From positions 81,198,494-81,262,493 of the forward strand of contig NC_073313.1 in the NCBI RefSeq assembly GCF_027595985.1: DNA of 64,000 nt, written 5' to 3'. The stretch comes from Sorex araneus (taxonomy: Eukaryota; Chordata; Mammalia; Eulipotyphla; Soricidae). The translations under genes and the position numbers were made by a program. Every line of letters begins with the position of its first letter. Within the stretch, counting starts at the first letter, position 1. The notes under the pieces are model-generated. The model did not search any database, was not told the origin of the DNA, and saw nothing but the letters and a program-made list of their open reading frames with translations. Below, piece after piece: positions 55,015 through 64,000 of this stretch.

Positions 55015-55115
55015 AATCAATTATTTTTATTAAAGAACACTGGTTTACAAAGATATTGATAGTTGAGTTTTTGGCATATAATATTCCAATACCAATTCAT
55101 CCTTCATATGATTAC
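55015..55115 (-). mobile_element. Short shrew L1 tail
   Basis: 'ttatttttattaaagaacac' to 'aataccaattcatcc'; about 100 bp of 3' UTR. Confidence 0.55.
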
Positions 55116-55147
55116 TCTTGAGGAACTATTAAAAGTTTTCAAAATGA

Positions 55148-55779
55148 CGAACGACTCCTCCGTTTCTGAACGCCCATGATCCCAGAGGCCCACTAACTAC
55201 TTTTGGTACCCAGTGGCTTCTTGCAGAAACGCCTCGAGACTGTGAACTAAGCTACAGCCCTATGCCACCCCGGGAGGGGAAAGGTTTTTCTCTCTCAACC
55301 TTTCAATTCACCAACAGCATGGCAACCGCCATCTTTTAAGGCCCACTAAACAGAGGTACGAGTTTGCAGTGATGCGACTTCTGGCAGAAATTTTTCTGAA
55401 CTTAATTACTAAAATACCAGAAATCCAAAACCACATGGCTGCTGACCTCATATGCTCTTCATTCTTAGCAATGGAAAACAAATTATCAAATGATGCCTTT
55501 TCAGCAGGTCTGATTGTTGGGGGGAAATTCCAAATAATAATGGTGAGTTTTCTGTTGAAATATTGAATGTAATTAAAGTAAAGAGAAAGTAAAGTGAAAA
55601 TCATCAGCCACACAAGCGGGGGGGGGGAGGGGTAAGGGTGTGATGGGAGGTATTCTGGAGTTTTTGATGGTGGAACATGTGCACTGGTGAAGGGATGGGT
55701 GTTTGATCATTGCATGACTAAGACTTAAACCTGAAAGCTTTGTAAGTTTTCACATGGTGATTCAATAAAAAATAATTTA
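55148..55779 (+). mobile_element. Composite L1-tailed element, shorter copy
   Basis: 17-bp duplication aaaagttttcaaaatga (55131-55147) against aaaagttttccaaatga (55780-55796). One partial monomer (gagactgtgaactaagc), the conserved middle body and the L1-type 3' end. Confidence 0.82.
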
Positions 55780-56203
55780 AAAAGTTTTCCAAATGAACCT
55801 TATCATTTTGCATAGTAACCAGCAATATACAGATGATAATTCCAGATTCTCTATATCCTCACATTCATTATTGTCCATCGTGAATATAATCATTTCAGTG
55901 GGTGTGAAATAGTACCATGGTGGTTTTAATGTGCATTTTTGTGGTGATTAATGACATCAGGTATCCCCTCAAGCACTTTTTGGGCATTTGCATATGTTTA
56001 TTTGAGAAATATGTTTTCAATTCTTTTGCCTGTTTTTAATTGGGTGTTTTTCTTTTCTTGCCAAGTTGAAAGTAATTTTTCTATGTCCTGGCTGCTATGA
56101 CATTATCCGATTACTTGCAAAAATCTTCTCCCATTTTGCAAATTGTCTTCACTTTCTTGATAGAGCACTTGGACAACAAGAAGTCTTTGATTTGGTGAAA
56201 GGG

Positions 56204-56327
56204 CTTTCAATGCTCAGGCTTGTCTCTCACCTCTGTACTTAGGGATCACTACTGGTGATCCTTAGAGGACAGGCTTGAACTAGGGTCAAGGCAAGCACCT
56301 TATCCCGTGTAATATCACTCCAGCCAT
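56204..56327 (-). mobile_element. Old short SINE
   Basis: Internally shortened reverse copy. Confidence 0.65.
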
Positions 56328-56971
56328 ACTTGAATGAGTTTTTCCTTGGGAAGGTAAGTCCTTCAAGTTTGTTCTTTCTCAAGAACTGTTCTGTCTATTC
56401 TGGGTCTCTTTCACTTCCTTTGTTATTTGAGGGTAAATGCGCCCATATCTAAAGAAAAGGCAGCTGGAGTTTTGATAGGGATAATATTTCTTCTGTGGAT
56501 TCATTTGGAACTGTTGCTATCTGAACACCACTAAGTCTTTCAGTGTGAGAATATGATTATCTTTCCATTTATTTCAATTACTTTAATTTCTTTCATTTTC
56601 TTATCATTTGCAGTATACAATATTGACACCTCTTTGGCCAAATTTATTCCTAAGTATTTCATTCACTTTTATTGCCCTTGTAAACAGAATCGTTTTCTTA
56701 ACTTTGCTTGGTATCTATTGCAGGTGTGTGGAAATACCATTAATTTTCATTGGTTGATATTCAACATTCCATCACTAGTATATTGCCTCTAATCAGTTGT
56801 TTTGTGAGTTCCTTTGAGTTTCCTTTACCCACACTCTAGTTATGTGTACCTACATTTCACCTTAGTACTTTCTTTCCTGTTTTTTATTTCTTCTTGCTGA
56901 ATTGACCTGAATAGTGCCTCTAATAGACTGTTCACAGAAGCAACAAGAGTAGTTTTGAATTTAAAGGGTGA

Positions 56972-57112
56972 GATAGGACACACCCAGCTTACTTCTGGCT
57001 CTGTGCTCAGGGAAGTGCTCTGGGGACCCTATGGGATCCCAGGTTTCAAACCAGCATTGATCACATGCAAGACAAGTGCTTTAACCACTGTATTAGCTTG
57101 CTGACTCTTAGC
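56972..57112 (-). mobile_element. Old short SINE
   Basis: Reverse copy, central part deleted. Confidence 0.6.
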
Positions 57113-57157
57113 TCCAGCCCCCCCCATTCATTAATTTTTTTAAAAAACTGCATCACT

Positions 57158-57330
57158 GGGCTGAAGAGATAGCACAGCGGGTAGGGCGTTTGCCTTGCAC
57201 GCGGCCGACCCGGGTTCGAGTCCCAGCGTCCCATATGGTCCCCTGAGCACGGCCAGGGGTAATTCCTGAGTGCAGAGCCAGGAGTAGCCCCTGTGCATCG
57301 CCAGGTGTGACCCAAAAAGCAAAAAAAAAC
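57158..57330 (+). mobile_element. Short SINE
   Basis: ctgcatcact at 57148-57157 and 57331-57340; close to consensus. Confidence 0.95.
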
Positions 57331-57582
57331 CTGCATCACTGTGAAATACACAGTTACAAAGTTGTTCATGACTGGGTTTCAGTCATACAATGTTCCATGA
57401 CCTGCCCCTTTAGCAGTGGACATTTCCCCAGTTTACCTCCCCCACCTTCAACCTGCTTCTACGGCAAGCACTTTTTTTGTCCCCCACCCGCCTCTCTTTC
57501 CTTTGGGGCATTACAGTTTGCAATACAAGTACTGAAAGGTTATTATGTTTGTGCCTTTTCCTCCTTTCAGCACTCAGTTCTT

Positions 57583-57739
57583 TTTTTTTTTTTCTCTTTG
57601 GGTCACACCTGGCAATGCACAGGGGTTACTCCTGGCTCTGCACTCAGGAATTACTCCTAGCAGTGCTCAGGGGACCATATGGGATGCTGGGAATCAAACC
57701 CGGGTCGGCCGTGTGCAAGGCAAATGCCCTACCTGCTGT
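57583..57739 (-). mobile_element. Short SINE, 5'-truncated
   Basis: Perfect 15-bp duplication cagcactcagttctt at 57568-57582 and 57740-57754, so the missing head is an insertion-time truncation. Confidence 0.95.
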
Positions 57740-58018
57740 CAGCACTCAGTTCTTGTGCAGGGTGATCATTTCCAACTACCTTTATCATAGCGGTACCTTC
57801 TCTATTCTAGTTGCCCTCTTCCCACAACTGTGGCAAGCTTCCAACCATGGACCTTCTTCCTAGCCCGTGTTTCTCCTGTCCTTGAATATTAGTCTCGTAC
57901 CATGTTTTTTATATCCCACAAATGAGTCCAATCACTCTATGTTTCTTTCCCTTTAACTCATTTCACTCAGCATAATACTCTCCATGCACTTCTATGTTCA
58001 TTGCAGCACTATTCACTG

Positions 58019-58196
58019 TTTTTTTTTCTTTTGGGGGGGGGGTCACTCCTGGTGATGCACAGGGGTTACTCCTGGCTCTACACTCAGGAATTACTCCTGG
58101 TGGTGCTTGGAGAACCATATGGGATACTGGGAATCGAACCTGGGTTGGCTGTGTGCAAGGCAAATGCCTTGCCAGCTGTGCTATCACTCCAGCCTA
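58019..58196 (-). mobile_element. Short SINE
   Basis: tattcactg at 58010-58018 and 58197-58205. Confidence 0.93.
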
Positions 58197-59204
58197 TATT
58201 CACTGATTTTTTATGTTGAACACAGACCTTATATTTCTAAGATAAATTCTTGATCATGGTGTATAAATCTTTTTATATGTTGTGGGATTTGTTATGATAG
58301 TATTTTCTGTCAATGATTTTTTTGGGTTATACTCCTAAGGTATTCTGGTGTGGTTTTATTTTCTTGTGATATCTTTGGTTTTAGTCTGAGAGTAATATTT
58401 TCCTTTAACAATGAGTTGGAGTGTTCTGTCCTAGTTGGCTTTCTGGGGAAAGATATTGTGAATTATTCTTGTTAATTCATTATTAAAATTTGCTAATATA
58501 CCAGTTTAATTGACTGTACTGGGTATTTTTTCTTGAATTTTTATTATGTGTGACTCCATCTCTATTTGTTATCAGTCCGTTTCTATTTTCAACTTATTTC
58601 TGAGTCAGTTTCTGTAGTTTGTGTCTCTCTAAGGCATTTGTCCATTTCATCTCGGTAATCTAATTTATTGGCATACAATTGTTCCTGATGTTCTCTTATA
58701 ATTCTATTTATTTCTATAAGATTGATAATAATGTTCCCTGTTTTGCTTTTTATTTTAGTAATTTGAATCTTCTCTAATTTCATCATCAGTCTAGATAAAG
58801 ATTTCTCAGGTTTGTTAGTTTTTTAAAAGAACAAAAACTTAAGTCGTGTGGATTTTGTTTTTCATTTTTATTACACATGTCATTAATTTTCTCTCGAGTC
58901 TGTGTTTACCTCATTTTACTTGTTTCAATGTAGTTTATATTTTTTATAATTTCTTAAGATGAAAAATTAAGTTGTTGATTTGAAAAAATTCTTTTTGAGT
59001 ATTGGTATTTACAATCCCAAAATTCTGTTAAGATCAATTTTGTTCTTTTTATATTTATATTTGTTTTTATTTGAAATGACAGAAAAGATTGGTAAACTTT
59101 ATGCCTGATAAAGGATCACTAACCAATAAATATAGAAAACACCTAAAACGTGACATCAGAAGAGCTGGACTCAAAAGGTATTTCCTGTTCCCCATATGGA
59201 AGGT

Positions 59205-59295
59205 TAGAACTGTTTGGAGTTGACAAAAGCAACAACTATAATATCTGACTCTATGTTATAGAATTATTGTGAGGATTAAAATAGGTTCTTACAGT
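59205..59295 (+). mobile_element. Possible MIR end
   Basis: 'attattgtgaggattaaaat' matches the MIR 3' core; short. Confidence 0.5.
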
Positions 59296-59296
59296 A

Positions 59297-59460
59297 AGCG
59301 AGAGAGATAGTACAGCAGGGAGGGCACTTACCTGGCATGCAGTCAATCCGGGTTCAATCCCAGAACCACATAGCTTCCCTCCAGTCACACCAGAAGTGAT
59401 CACTGAGTGCAGTCGGGGGTAAACCCTGAGTATCGTCGGGTGTGACCCCCAAGCCAAAAA
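59297..59460 (+). mobile_element. Short SINE
   Basis: Moderately diverged, tail ccaaaaataaaaataa. Confidence 0.8.
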
Positions 59461-59731
59461 TAAAAATAAATTAAAATAGACTCCTTTAGGCCAAGGATAT
59501 GGCTCAAGACTTGGAGCACATGTTTTACATGTGGGGTCACGGGTGTGTGTAGCATCTACCAAGAGTCTGCGGGTATAGCATCAGCCAAAGATAAATAAAC
59601 AAAATAATTCACAGAGTTTTAGGTCCAGGAGATTTCCCTTCACCTAGGTTTGTACGGCTCTGATAGTATTTCCCAGGTAAGCTATTCATGAATGAGTTTC
59701 CCCTGAGTCTGGCTTTCCTAAAAATTGAAAC

Positions 59732-59905
59732 CTATGGGGCTGAAACAATGGTAGAGCAGGTAGGGCACTTGCCTTGCATACGGCTGACCCAGATTTGATT
59801 CTTGGTATCACATATGTTCCTCCAAACCCTGCCAGGAGTGATCTCTGAGCACAGAGCCAGGGGTAAGCTGTGGCTGAGTGTGACTTCAAAACAAACAACA
59901 ACAAA
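59732..59905 (+). mobile_element. Old short SINE
   Basis: Head 'ggggctgaaacaatggtaga'. Confidence 0.75.
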
Positions 59906-59967
59906 AAGATGGATCCTTTTCTCCTCCCCCTGAGGGAGGCATGAGATTTTTCTCTGGTATTATCTAC

Positions 59968-60062
59968 TGTGTGCCAAAAACAGTAACAACAAGTCTCACA
60001 ATGGAGACGTTACTGGTGCCCGCTTGAGTAAATTGAACAATGGGACGGCAGCGCAGTGCTAT
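59968..60062 (+). mobile_element. Long SINE, tail part only
   Basis: Starts at 'tgtgccaaaaacagtaacaa'; tatctactgtg occurs on both sides (about 59960 and 60060), suggesting a 5'-truncated insertion. Confidence 0.85.
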
Positions 60063-60137
60063 CTACTGTGGAAACCTTGCTGGAGTCCTAGAAATCTTGC
60101 AGAAGTTTGGGGGTCCTTGGGGAGGTTCTTTTGGCTA

Positions 60138-60275
60138 GTTTTGGTTTGAGGGCTACACCCCCAAGGGTCCAGGGGCTTCTTCTGTCTCAGTGTTTGGAGG
60201 TGACTGCTGGCAGTGCCAGGGATCAAACTCTGTGCCTCCTGCATAAAATTCAAAACTTAAGTTTTCTCTGTGACC
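60138..60275 (-). mobile_element. Degenerate SINE
   Basis: Weak body similarity. Confidence 0.5.
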
Positions 60276-60305
60276 CCCTTGGAGTTTTTTTTTTAATTTT
60301 TATTT

Positions 60306-60455
60306 TCTTAGGGTCATACCCGGGGAAGCTCAGGGTTCTGCACTCAGAAATTACTCCTGGCGGTGCTTGAGGGAAGCATATGGGATGCCGGGGATGGAAC
60401 CCAAGCTGGCTACATGCAAGGCAAATGCTTTACCCACTGTACTATTGCTCCGGCC
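60306..60455 (-). mobile_element. Short SINE with deletion
   Basis: 'gaattctgcactcagaaatt'-type body, complete head. Confidence 0.82.
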
Positions 60456-60477
60456 CACCCCCTGAAGTTTTCTTTTC

Positions 60478-60646
60478 TTTTTTCTTTTTTGGGTCACACC
60501 CAGCGATGCACAGGGGTTACTCCTGGCTCATGCACTCAGGAATTACTCCTGGCAGTGCTTGGGGGACCAGCTGGGATGCTGGGAATCAAACCCGGGTCGG
60601 CCATGTGCAAGGCAAACACCCTACCCACTGTGCTATTGCTCTAGCC
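60478..60646 (-). mobile_element. Short SINE
   Basis: 'ggctcatgcactcagg' subtype; cccctgaagttt / cccgcagaagttt flank it. Confidence 0.92.
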
Positions 60647-60777
60647 GCCCCCCCGCAGAAGTTTGTAATACTCAGACATCTCGACTGAGCTTCCAGAAAT
60701 GTGTCCGTTACACTTCCCGTTTGCTTGTCTGGCATTGGTCATAAGGTGCGTTTTGTTTTGTTTTTGTTTTGTTTTTT

Positions 60778-60935
60778 TATGGGCCACACCTTGTGGTGCT
60801 AGGGGGTTAGTTCTGCCTCTGCACTCAGGAATCAGTCCTGGTGGTTCCCCAGGAATCACACAGATGTCAGGGATCGAACCCCGGTCTGCTCTGTGCAAAG
60901 CAAGTGCCCTACGTGCTGTACTATCACCCCCGCCC
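60778..60935 (-). mobile_element. Old short SINE
   Basis: Diverged reverse copy with intact 'gggatcgaacccc'. Confidence 0.75.
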
Positions 60936-61029
60936 CACCAATGTGTGTTTCTAAAATATCTTCTCTTGTTACCTGTGACTCCAACTCCTTGTCTTCCTTC
61001 AGCTGTTTTGCTTGTTGTTGGCTTATTTG

Positions 61030-61192
61030 GGCTTTGGGGCTACACAGGGCACTTCTTGGAGCTTATTCCTGGCTCTGTGCTCAGGGATCATGCCTGGCAG
61101 GGCTCTGAGGATCCTGTGTAGTGCTGGGGATTGAAGCAGGGTTGGCCACATGCAAGGCAAGTGCTGTCACCCCTGTGCTGTCCCTTCAGCCC
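61030..61192 (-). mobile_element. Old short SINE
   Basis: Reverse copy, poorly conserved tail. Confidence 0.72.
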
Positions 61193-61304
61193 TAGCCCTT
61201 CGACCACTAGTGTTTCTCCAGTCTCCGGGGGAAGCAACATAACGTCTGTCCTCTTCCCTCTTACAAATCCAACAAGTGTTGGTTTTCGAATCTAACCAGC
61301 TTTT

Positions 61305-61476
61305 TTTTTGCTTTTTGGGTCACACCTGACTATGCACAGGGGTTACTCCTGGCTCTGCACTCAGGAATTACTCCTGGCGGTGCTTAGGGAACCATATGGG
61401 ACGCTGGGAATCGAACCCAGGTTGGTCACGTGAAAAGCAAACGCCCTACCCGCTGTGCTATCACCCCAGCCCCTCC
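61305..61476 (-). mobile_element. Short SINE
   Basis: aaccagctttt (61294-61304) against aaccggctttt (61477-61487). Confidence 0.93.
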
Positions 61477-61740
61477 AACCGGCTTTTGTCTTGCAGTATT
61501 TTTCTTTGGTGGTGAGGTTTTTTCCAAACTGGTGCTCAGGAAGTCCAAGTCTCCCCATACCTGATTCTCACCAGTTTTGCAGGACGTTCAATCAAGGGTC
61601 TGAGGATATGGTGCTCCTCAGGCCATCTACAGGTATGGGTTACCCATTGATGGTGCTTGGAGGCCTCCAGGGCAGCACCCAGTCATGATCTCCTGTCCCT
61701 CGACCCCTTTATTGTTTTTTACTTTAAAAAATCATTTATT

Positions 61741-61914
61741 GGGGCTGGAGAGATAGCACAGCGGGCAGCGGGTAGGGCATTTGCCTTGCACGTGGCCGAC
61801 CTGGGTTCGATTCCCAGCATCCCATATGGTCCCCTGAGCACCACCTGAGGTAATTCCTGAGTGCAGAGCCAGGAGTGACTCTTGTGTATCACCAGGTGTG
61901 ACCCAAAAAGCAAA
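61741..61914 (+). mobile_element. Short SINE with a 7-bp duplication in the A-box
   Basis: cagcggg occurs twice in tandem at 61759-61772. Perfect 15-bp duplication aaaaaatcatttatt at 61726-61740 and 61915-61929. Confidence 0.95.
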
Positions 61915-61981
61915 AAAAAATCATTTATTTACTTATTGTTTCTTTTTTAACTTGGAGTTTTTTGCTTTGCTTTGGTGGTGG

Positions 61982-62120
61982 GGGGTCAACTCCACCCAGT
62001 GATACTCAGGGCTTACTTCTGGCTCTGCACCCAAGGATTACTCCTGGTGGTGCTGGGGATTGAACCTGGATCAGCTGCATGCAAGGAAAATGCCTTCCCC
62101 ACTGTACTATTGCTCCAGAC
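61982..62120 (-). mobile_element. Old short SINE
   Basis: Shortened by loss of the central block. Confidence 0.75.
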
Positions 62121-62270
62121 CCTGCTCACCCGGCCTCTTTAGTTAGAGTAGTTGTGATTTCCAATCGTCACTACATGCAGAACCAGAAACTGGAAGATAC
62201 CTGATGGCTTTGTATACAGCATGCCAGAGGCTTGATCCACCCAAGTAAGAACTGTTAAGTTGTATTTGAC

Positions 62271-62716
62271 ATCATCACTTGTCATCCCGTTGATCTTCAA
62301 TTTGCTCAAGCAGGCGTTGGTAACGTCTCCATTCGTCCCTGTCCCTGTCACGAGCTAGTATATCCCAGTGATATCTGCTCACTCCAGGAACAGGAAGAGC
62401 CTCAAACTGTTCATTCAGGGTTTTGACGAAGAGATCTGACCATCTCATTGGTGGGAGGCCACGCAGTCTTTTGACATGCCGTGGAATCCAGTCGGTAACG
62501 CTCTAGTCCAGCAGTCATCTCTGAATCGCATTATGTGTCCCGCCCACCTGATTTTTGACACCTTGACAAACAAGACAGCATCCCTGATTCTTGACCACCG
62601 TCAACAGAGGTAGGAACTCCGGATTCCTTCTCTCACTTGAGTGAAACGTGATACTCCAAGCACAGCTCTTTGGATTCCTCTTTGGAATACCCGAGTAGCA
62701 TTCTCATCCTGTTTTC
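62271..62716 (-). mobile_element. RTE-type LINE 3' end
   Basis: Perfect 14-bp duplication aagttgtatttgac at 62257-62270 and 62717-62730. On the minus strand the frame shows RTE-type ORF2 C-terminal sequence (RWAGHIMRFRDDCW, then after a 1-base deletion VTDWIPRHVKRLRG, RWSDLFVKTLNEQ, DEWRRYQRLLEQIEDQRDDK, stop). It ends with a short GTGATGAT tail, as expected for RTE/BovB-like LINEs. 5'-truncated. Confidence 0.85.
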
Positions 62717-62809
62717 AAGTTGTATTTGACTAAAAGAAAAAAATGTGCTGTATCAAAGACACTGACATGGAATTATATGCCCCAGACTGGGAGAAAGGAT
62801 CTGCGAGGG

Positions 62810-63180
62810 GCCCGGGGGCTATCTCAGAGTTCCCAAAGGTGGCCCGCTTTGCAAGAGTGAGGCCATGAGTTCAATTCCTGGTGCTGCTCACATGCACTGA
62901 GCAGTGTACCAGCAAGTCTATTGTCAGATATGCCAGCGTAGCAACAACGAGTGTGACCTCCAGAGCATTGTGGCCACATGTGTTCAAACCCCATGGCTCC
63001 TCAGGAGCATGGCAACCAAAACGTGCACGAGCAGCACAGTTCAGATTGTGTGACCACGGCAAACTCGCATATGAGCATTGTAACTAGGTGTGGGACCCCA
63101 GATGAACATCACAACCAAATATGTGCATGTGTGCCACCACCAAGAATGTGTGTGATTCTGGTCATCCAAACAGTAACCAC
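62810..63180. other. Unassigned, possibly an old SINE-like repeat
   Basis: Rich in short gagcaa/gtgtgacc words; faintly similar to 7740-7860 and 8553-8780. Low certainty. Confidence 0.3.
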
Positions 63181-63182
63181 AG

Positions 63183-63365
63183 GGCCAGAGAAATAGTGCA
63201 AGGGATATCACACTTACCTGCATGCAGCAACCCCAGTGGAATCTCTGGCTGCAGATGACCTCAGTTAAATCTCTGGCTCTGTGTATGAACTCCTGGGCAT
63301 TGCTGAAAGTGCTTCCCACAAGCACAGAGCTCAGAGTAATCCCTGAGTGTGACCCAGTGTGCCCT
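63183..63365 (+). mobile_element. Old short SINE
   Basis: Head 'gggccagagaaatagtgcaa'; contains a partial internal duplication around 'atctctggct'. Confidence 0.65.
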
Positions 63366-63389
63366 CATTGATGAAATGGACCCACCATC

Positions 63390-63799
63390 GTTTTAAAAAA
63401 TTTTTATTGATTCACCGTTGAGACATAGTTACAAGCTTTCACGTTTCAGTTACAATCACACAATGATCAAACATCCATCCCTCCACCAGTACACATTCCC
63501 CACCACCAATATCTCCAGTATGCCACCACCTTTCCCACCCTCCCCCTGCCTCCATGGCAGATGATATTCGCCATACTCTCTCTCTACTTTTGGGCATTAT
63601 GGTTTGCAACACAGACACTGAGAGGTCATCATGTTTGGTTCATTATCTACTTTCAGCACGCATCTCCCATCCCGACCGATTCCTCCAACCATCATTTTCT
63701 TAGTGATCCCTTCTCTATTCCAGCTATCTTCCCGCCGTCCGCTCATGAGGCAGGCTTCCAACTATGGAGCAATCTTCCTGACTCTTATATCTACTGTCC
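63390..63799 (-). mobile_element. Shrew L1 3' end insertion
   Basis: Perfect 13-bp duplication tggacccaccatc at 63377-63389 and 63800-63812. Confidence 0.93.
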
Positions 63800-63812
63800 T
63801 GGACCCACCATC

Positions 63813-64000
63813 TTAACACACACCTCACTAAAGGAGACATCAAAGTGGCAAATGACTTGTGAAAAGATGTCTGCATCACAGACCATCAGGGAAATGGAAT
63901 GCTGCTCAGCACTAAAAAGAAACTGCCGTTCAGGTCAGGAAATGATGCGGAGGAATCTTTGATGCATATTATTAAGTTAAAGAAGTACATTTGAAAAGAC
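63813..64000 (+). mobile_element. Older L1 ORF2 fragment, runs off the window
   Basis: 'cagaccatcagggaaatgga' and 'gctgctcagcactaaaaaga' match the L1 ORF2 end in forward orientation. Confidence 0.65.

Larger units (their letters stand above)
57130..58018 (-). mobile_element. Shrew L1 3' half with three SINE insertions
   Basis: 3' UTR and ORF2 end in reverse (cctttggggcattacagttt; tttcactcagcataatactc). Confidence 0.85.
53700..59090 (-). mobile_element. One long ancient L1, fragmented
   Basis: Order is consistent with a single reverse L1: 3' side at 53703-53890 (ttcacttattttacttagca), then 54755-55010, 55797-56970 (ttcctaagtatttcattcac) and 58215-59090 (ggtgtataaatctttttata). Everything between is younger insertion. 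No intact frame. Confidence 0.65.

Overview
The window looks like shrew (Soricidae, probably Sorex) nuclear DNA. The main reason is a very dense load of one tRNA-derived SINE that I recognise as the Sorex SOR-type element. Its head carries Pol III A- and B-box motifs and its body ends in a variable A-rich tail. Roughly a hundred copies or fragments are visible in 64 kb. Species identity is an inference from the repeat family; no single-copy marker here proves it.

There is one convincing host gene. At 19039-19626, minus strand, lies an intact 195-codon SOCS2-like reading frame (SH2 domain plus SOCS box) with recognisable SOCS2-type 3' UTR below it (to about 18600) and a GC/CpG-rich 5' region above it (to about 20060). 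The frame has no intron, whereas I recall SOCS2 having a coding intron near the start of the SH2 domain. It is also more diverged than I would expect of a SOCS2 orthologue. A retrogene is therefore my leading reading, although the GC-box-rich 5' flank and the missing A-tail leave room for a real locus.

The rest is layered transposons. The oldest layer is minus-strand ancient L1 (1-4340, 21850-24045, 26000-27180, 38484-39660, 43175-44770, 53700-59090), MIR fragments (35925-36140, 44905-45490, 59205-59295) and a MaLR LTR (40930-41435). A middle layer holds an LTR-like family: a copy with an apparently duplicated U3 block at 16500-18583 and a third copy at 28445-30613. Younger layers are shrew L1 3' ends (best: 32879-34890, with an open ORF2 C-terminal part), a composite L1-tailed element with tandem 5' monomers (29163-30015, 48285-49467, 55148-55779), one RTE-type LINE end (62271-62716) and two SINE types.

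The SINEs fall into a short form with an A-tail (L1-type tail) and a long form. The last ~60 bp of the long form, including the reading frame, match the 3' end of the RTE LINE in this same window. Many insertions keep clean target-site duplications, so relative insertion order can be read directly: SINE into LTR, SINE into SINE, composite into LTR, SINE into L1, SINE into MIR.

No CRISPR, rRNA, functional tRNA or bacterial-type operon is present. Almost all open frames here are read-through of SINE and LINE sequence.
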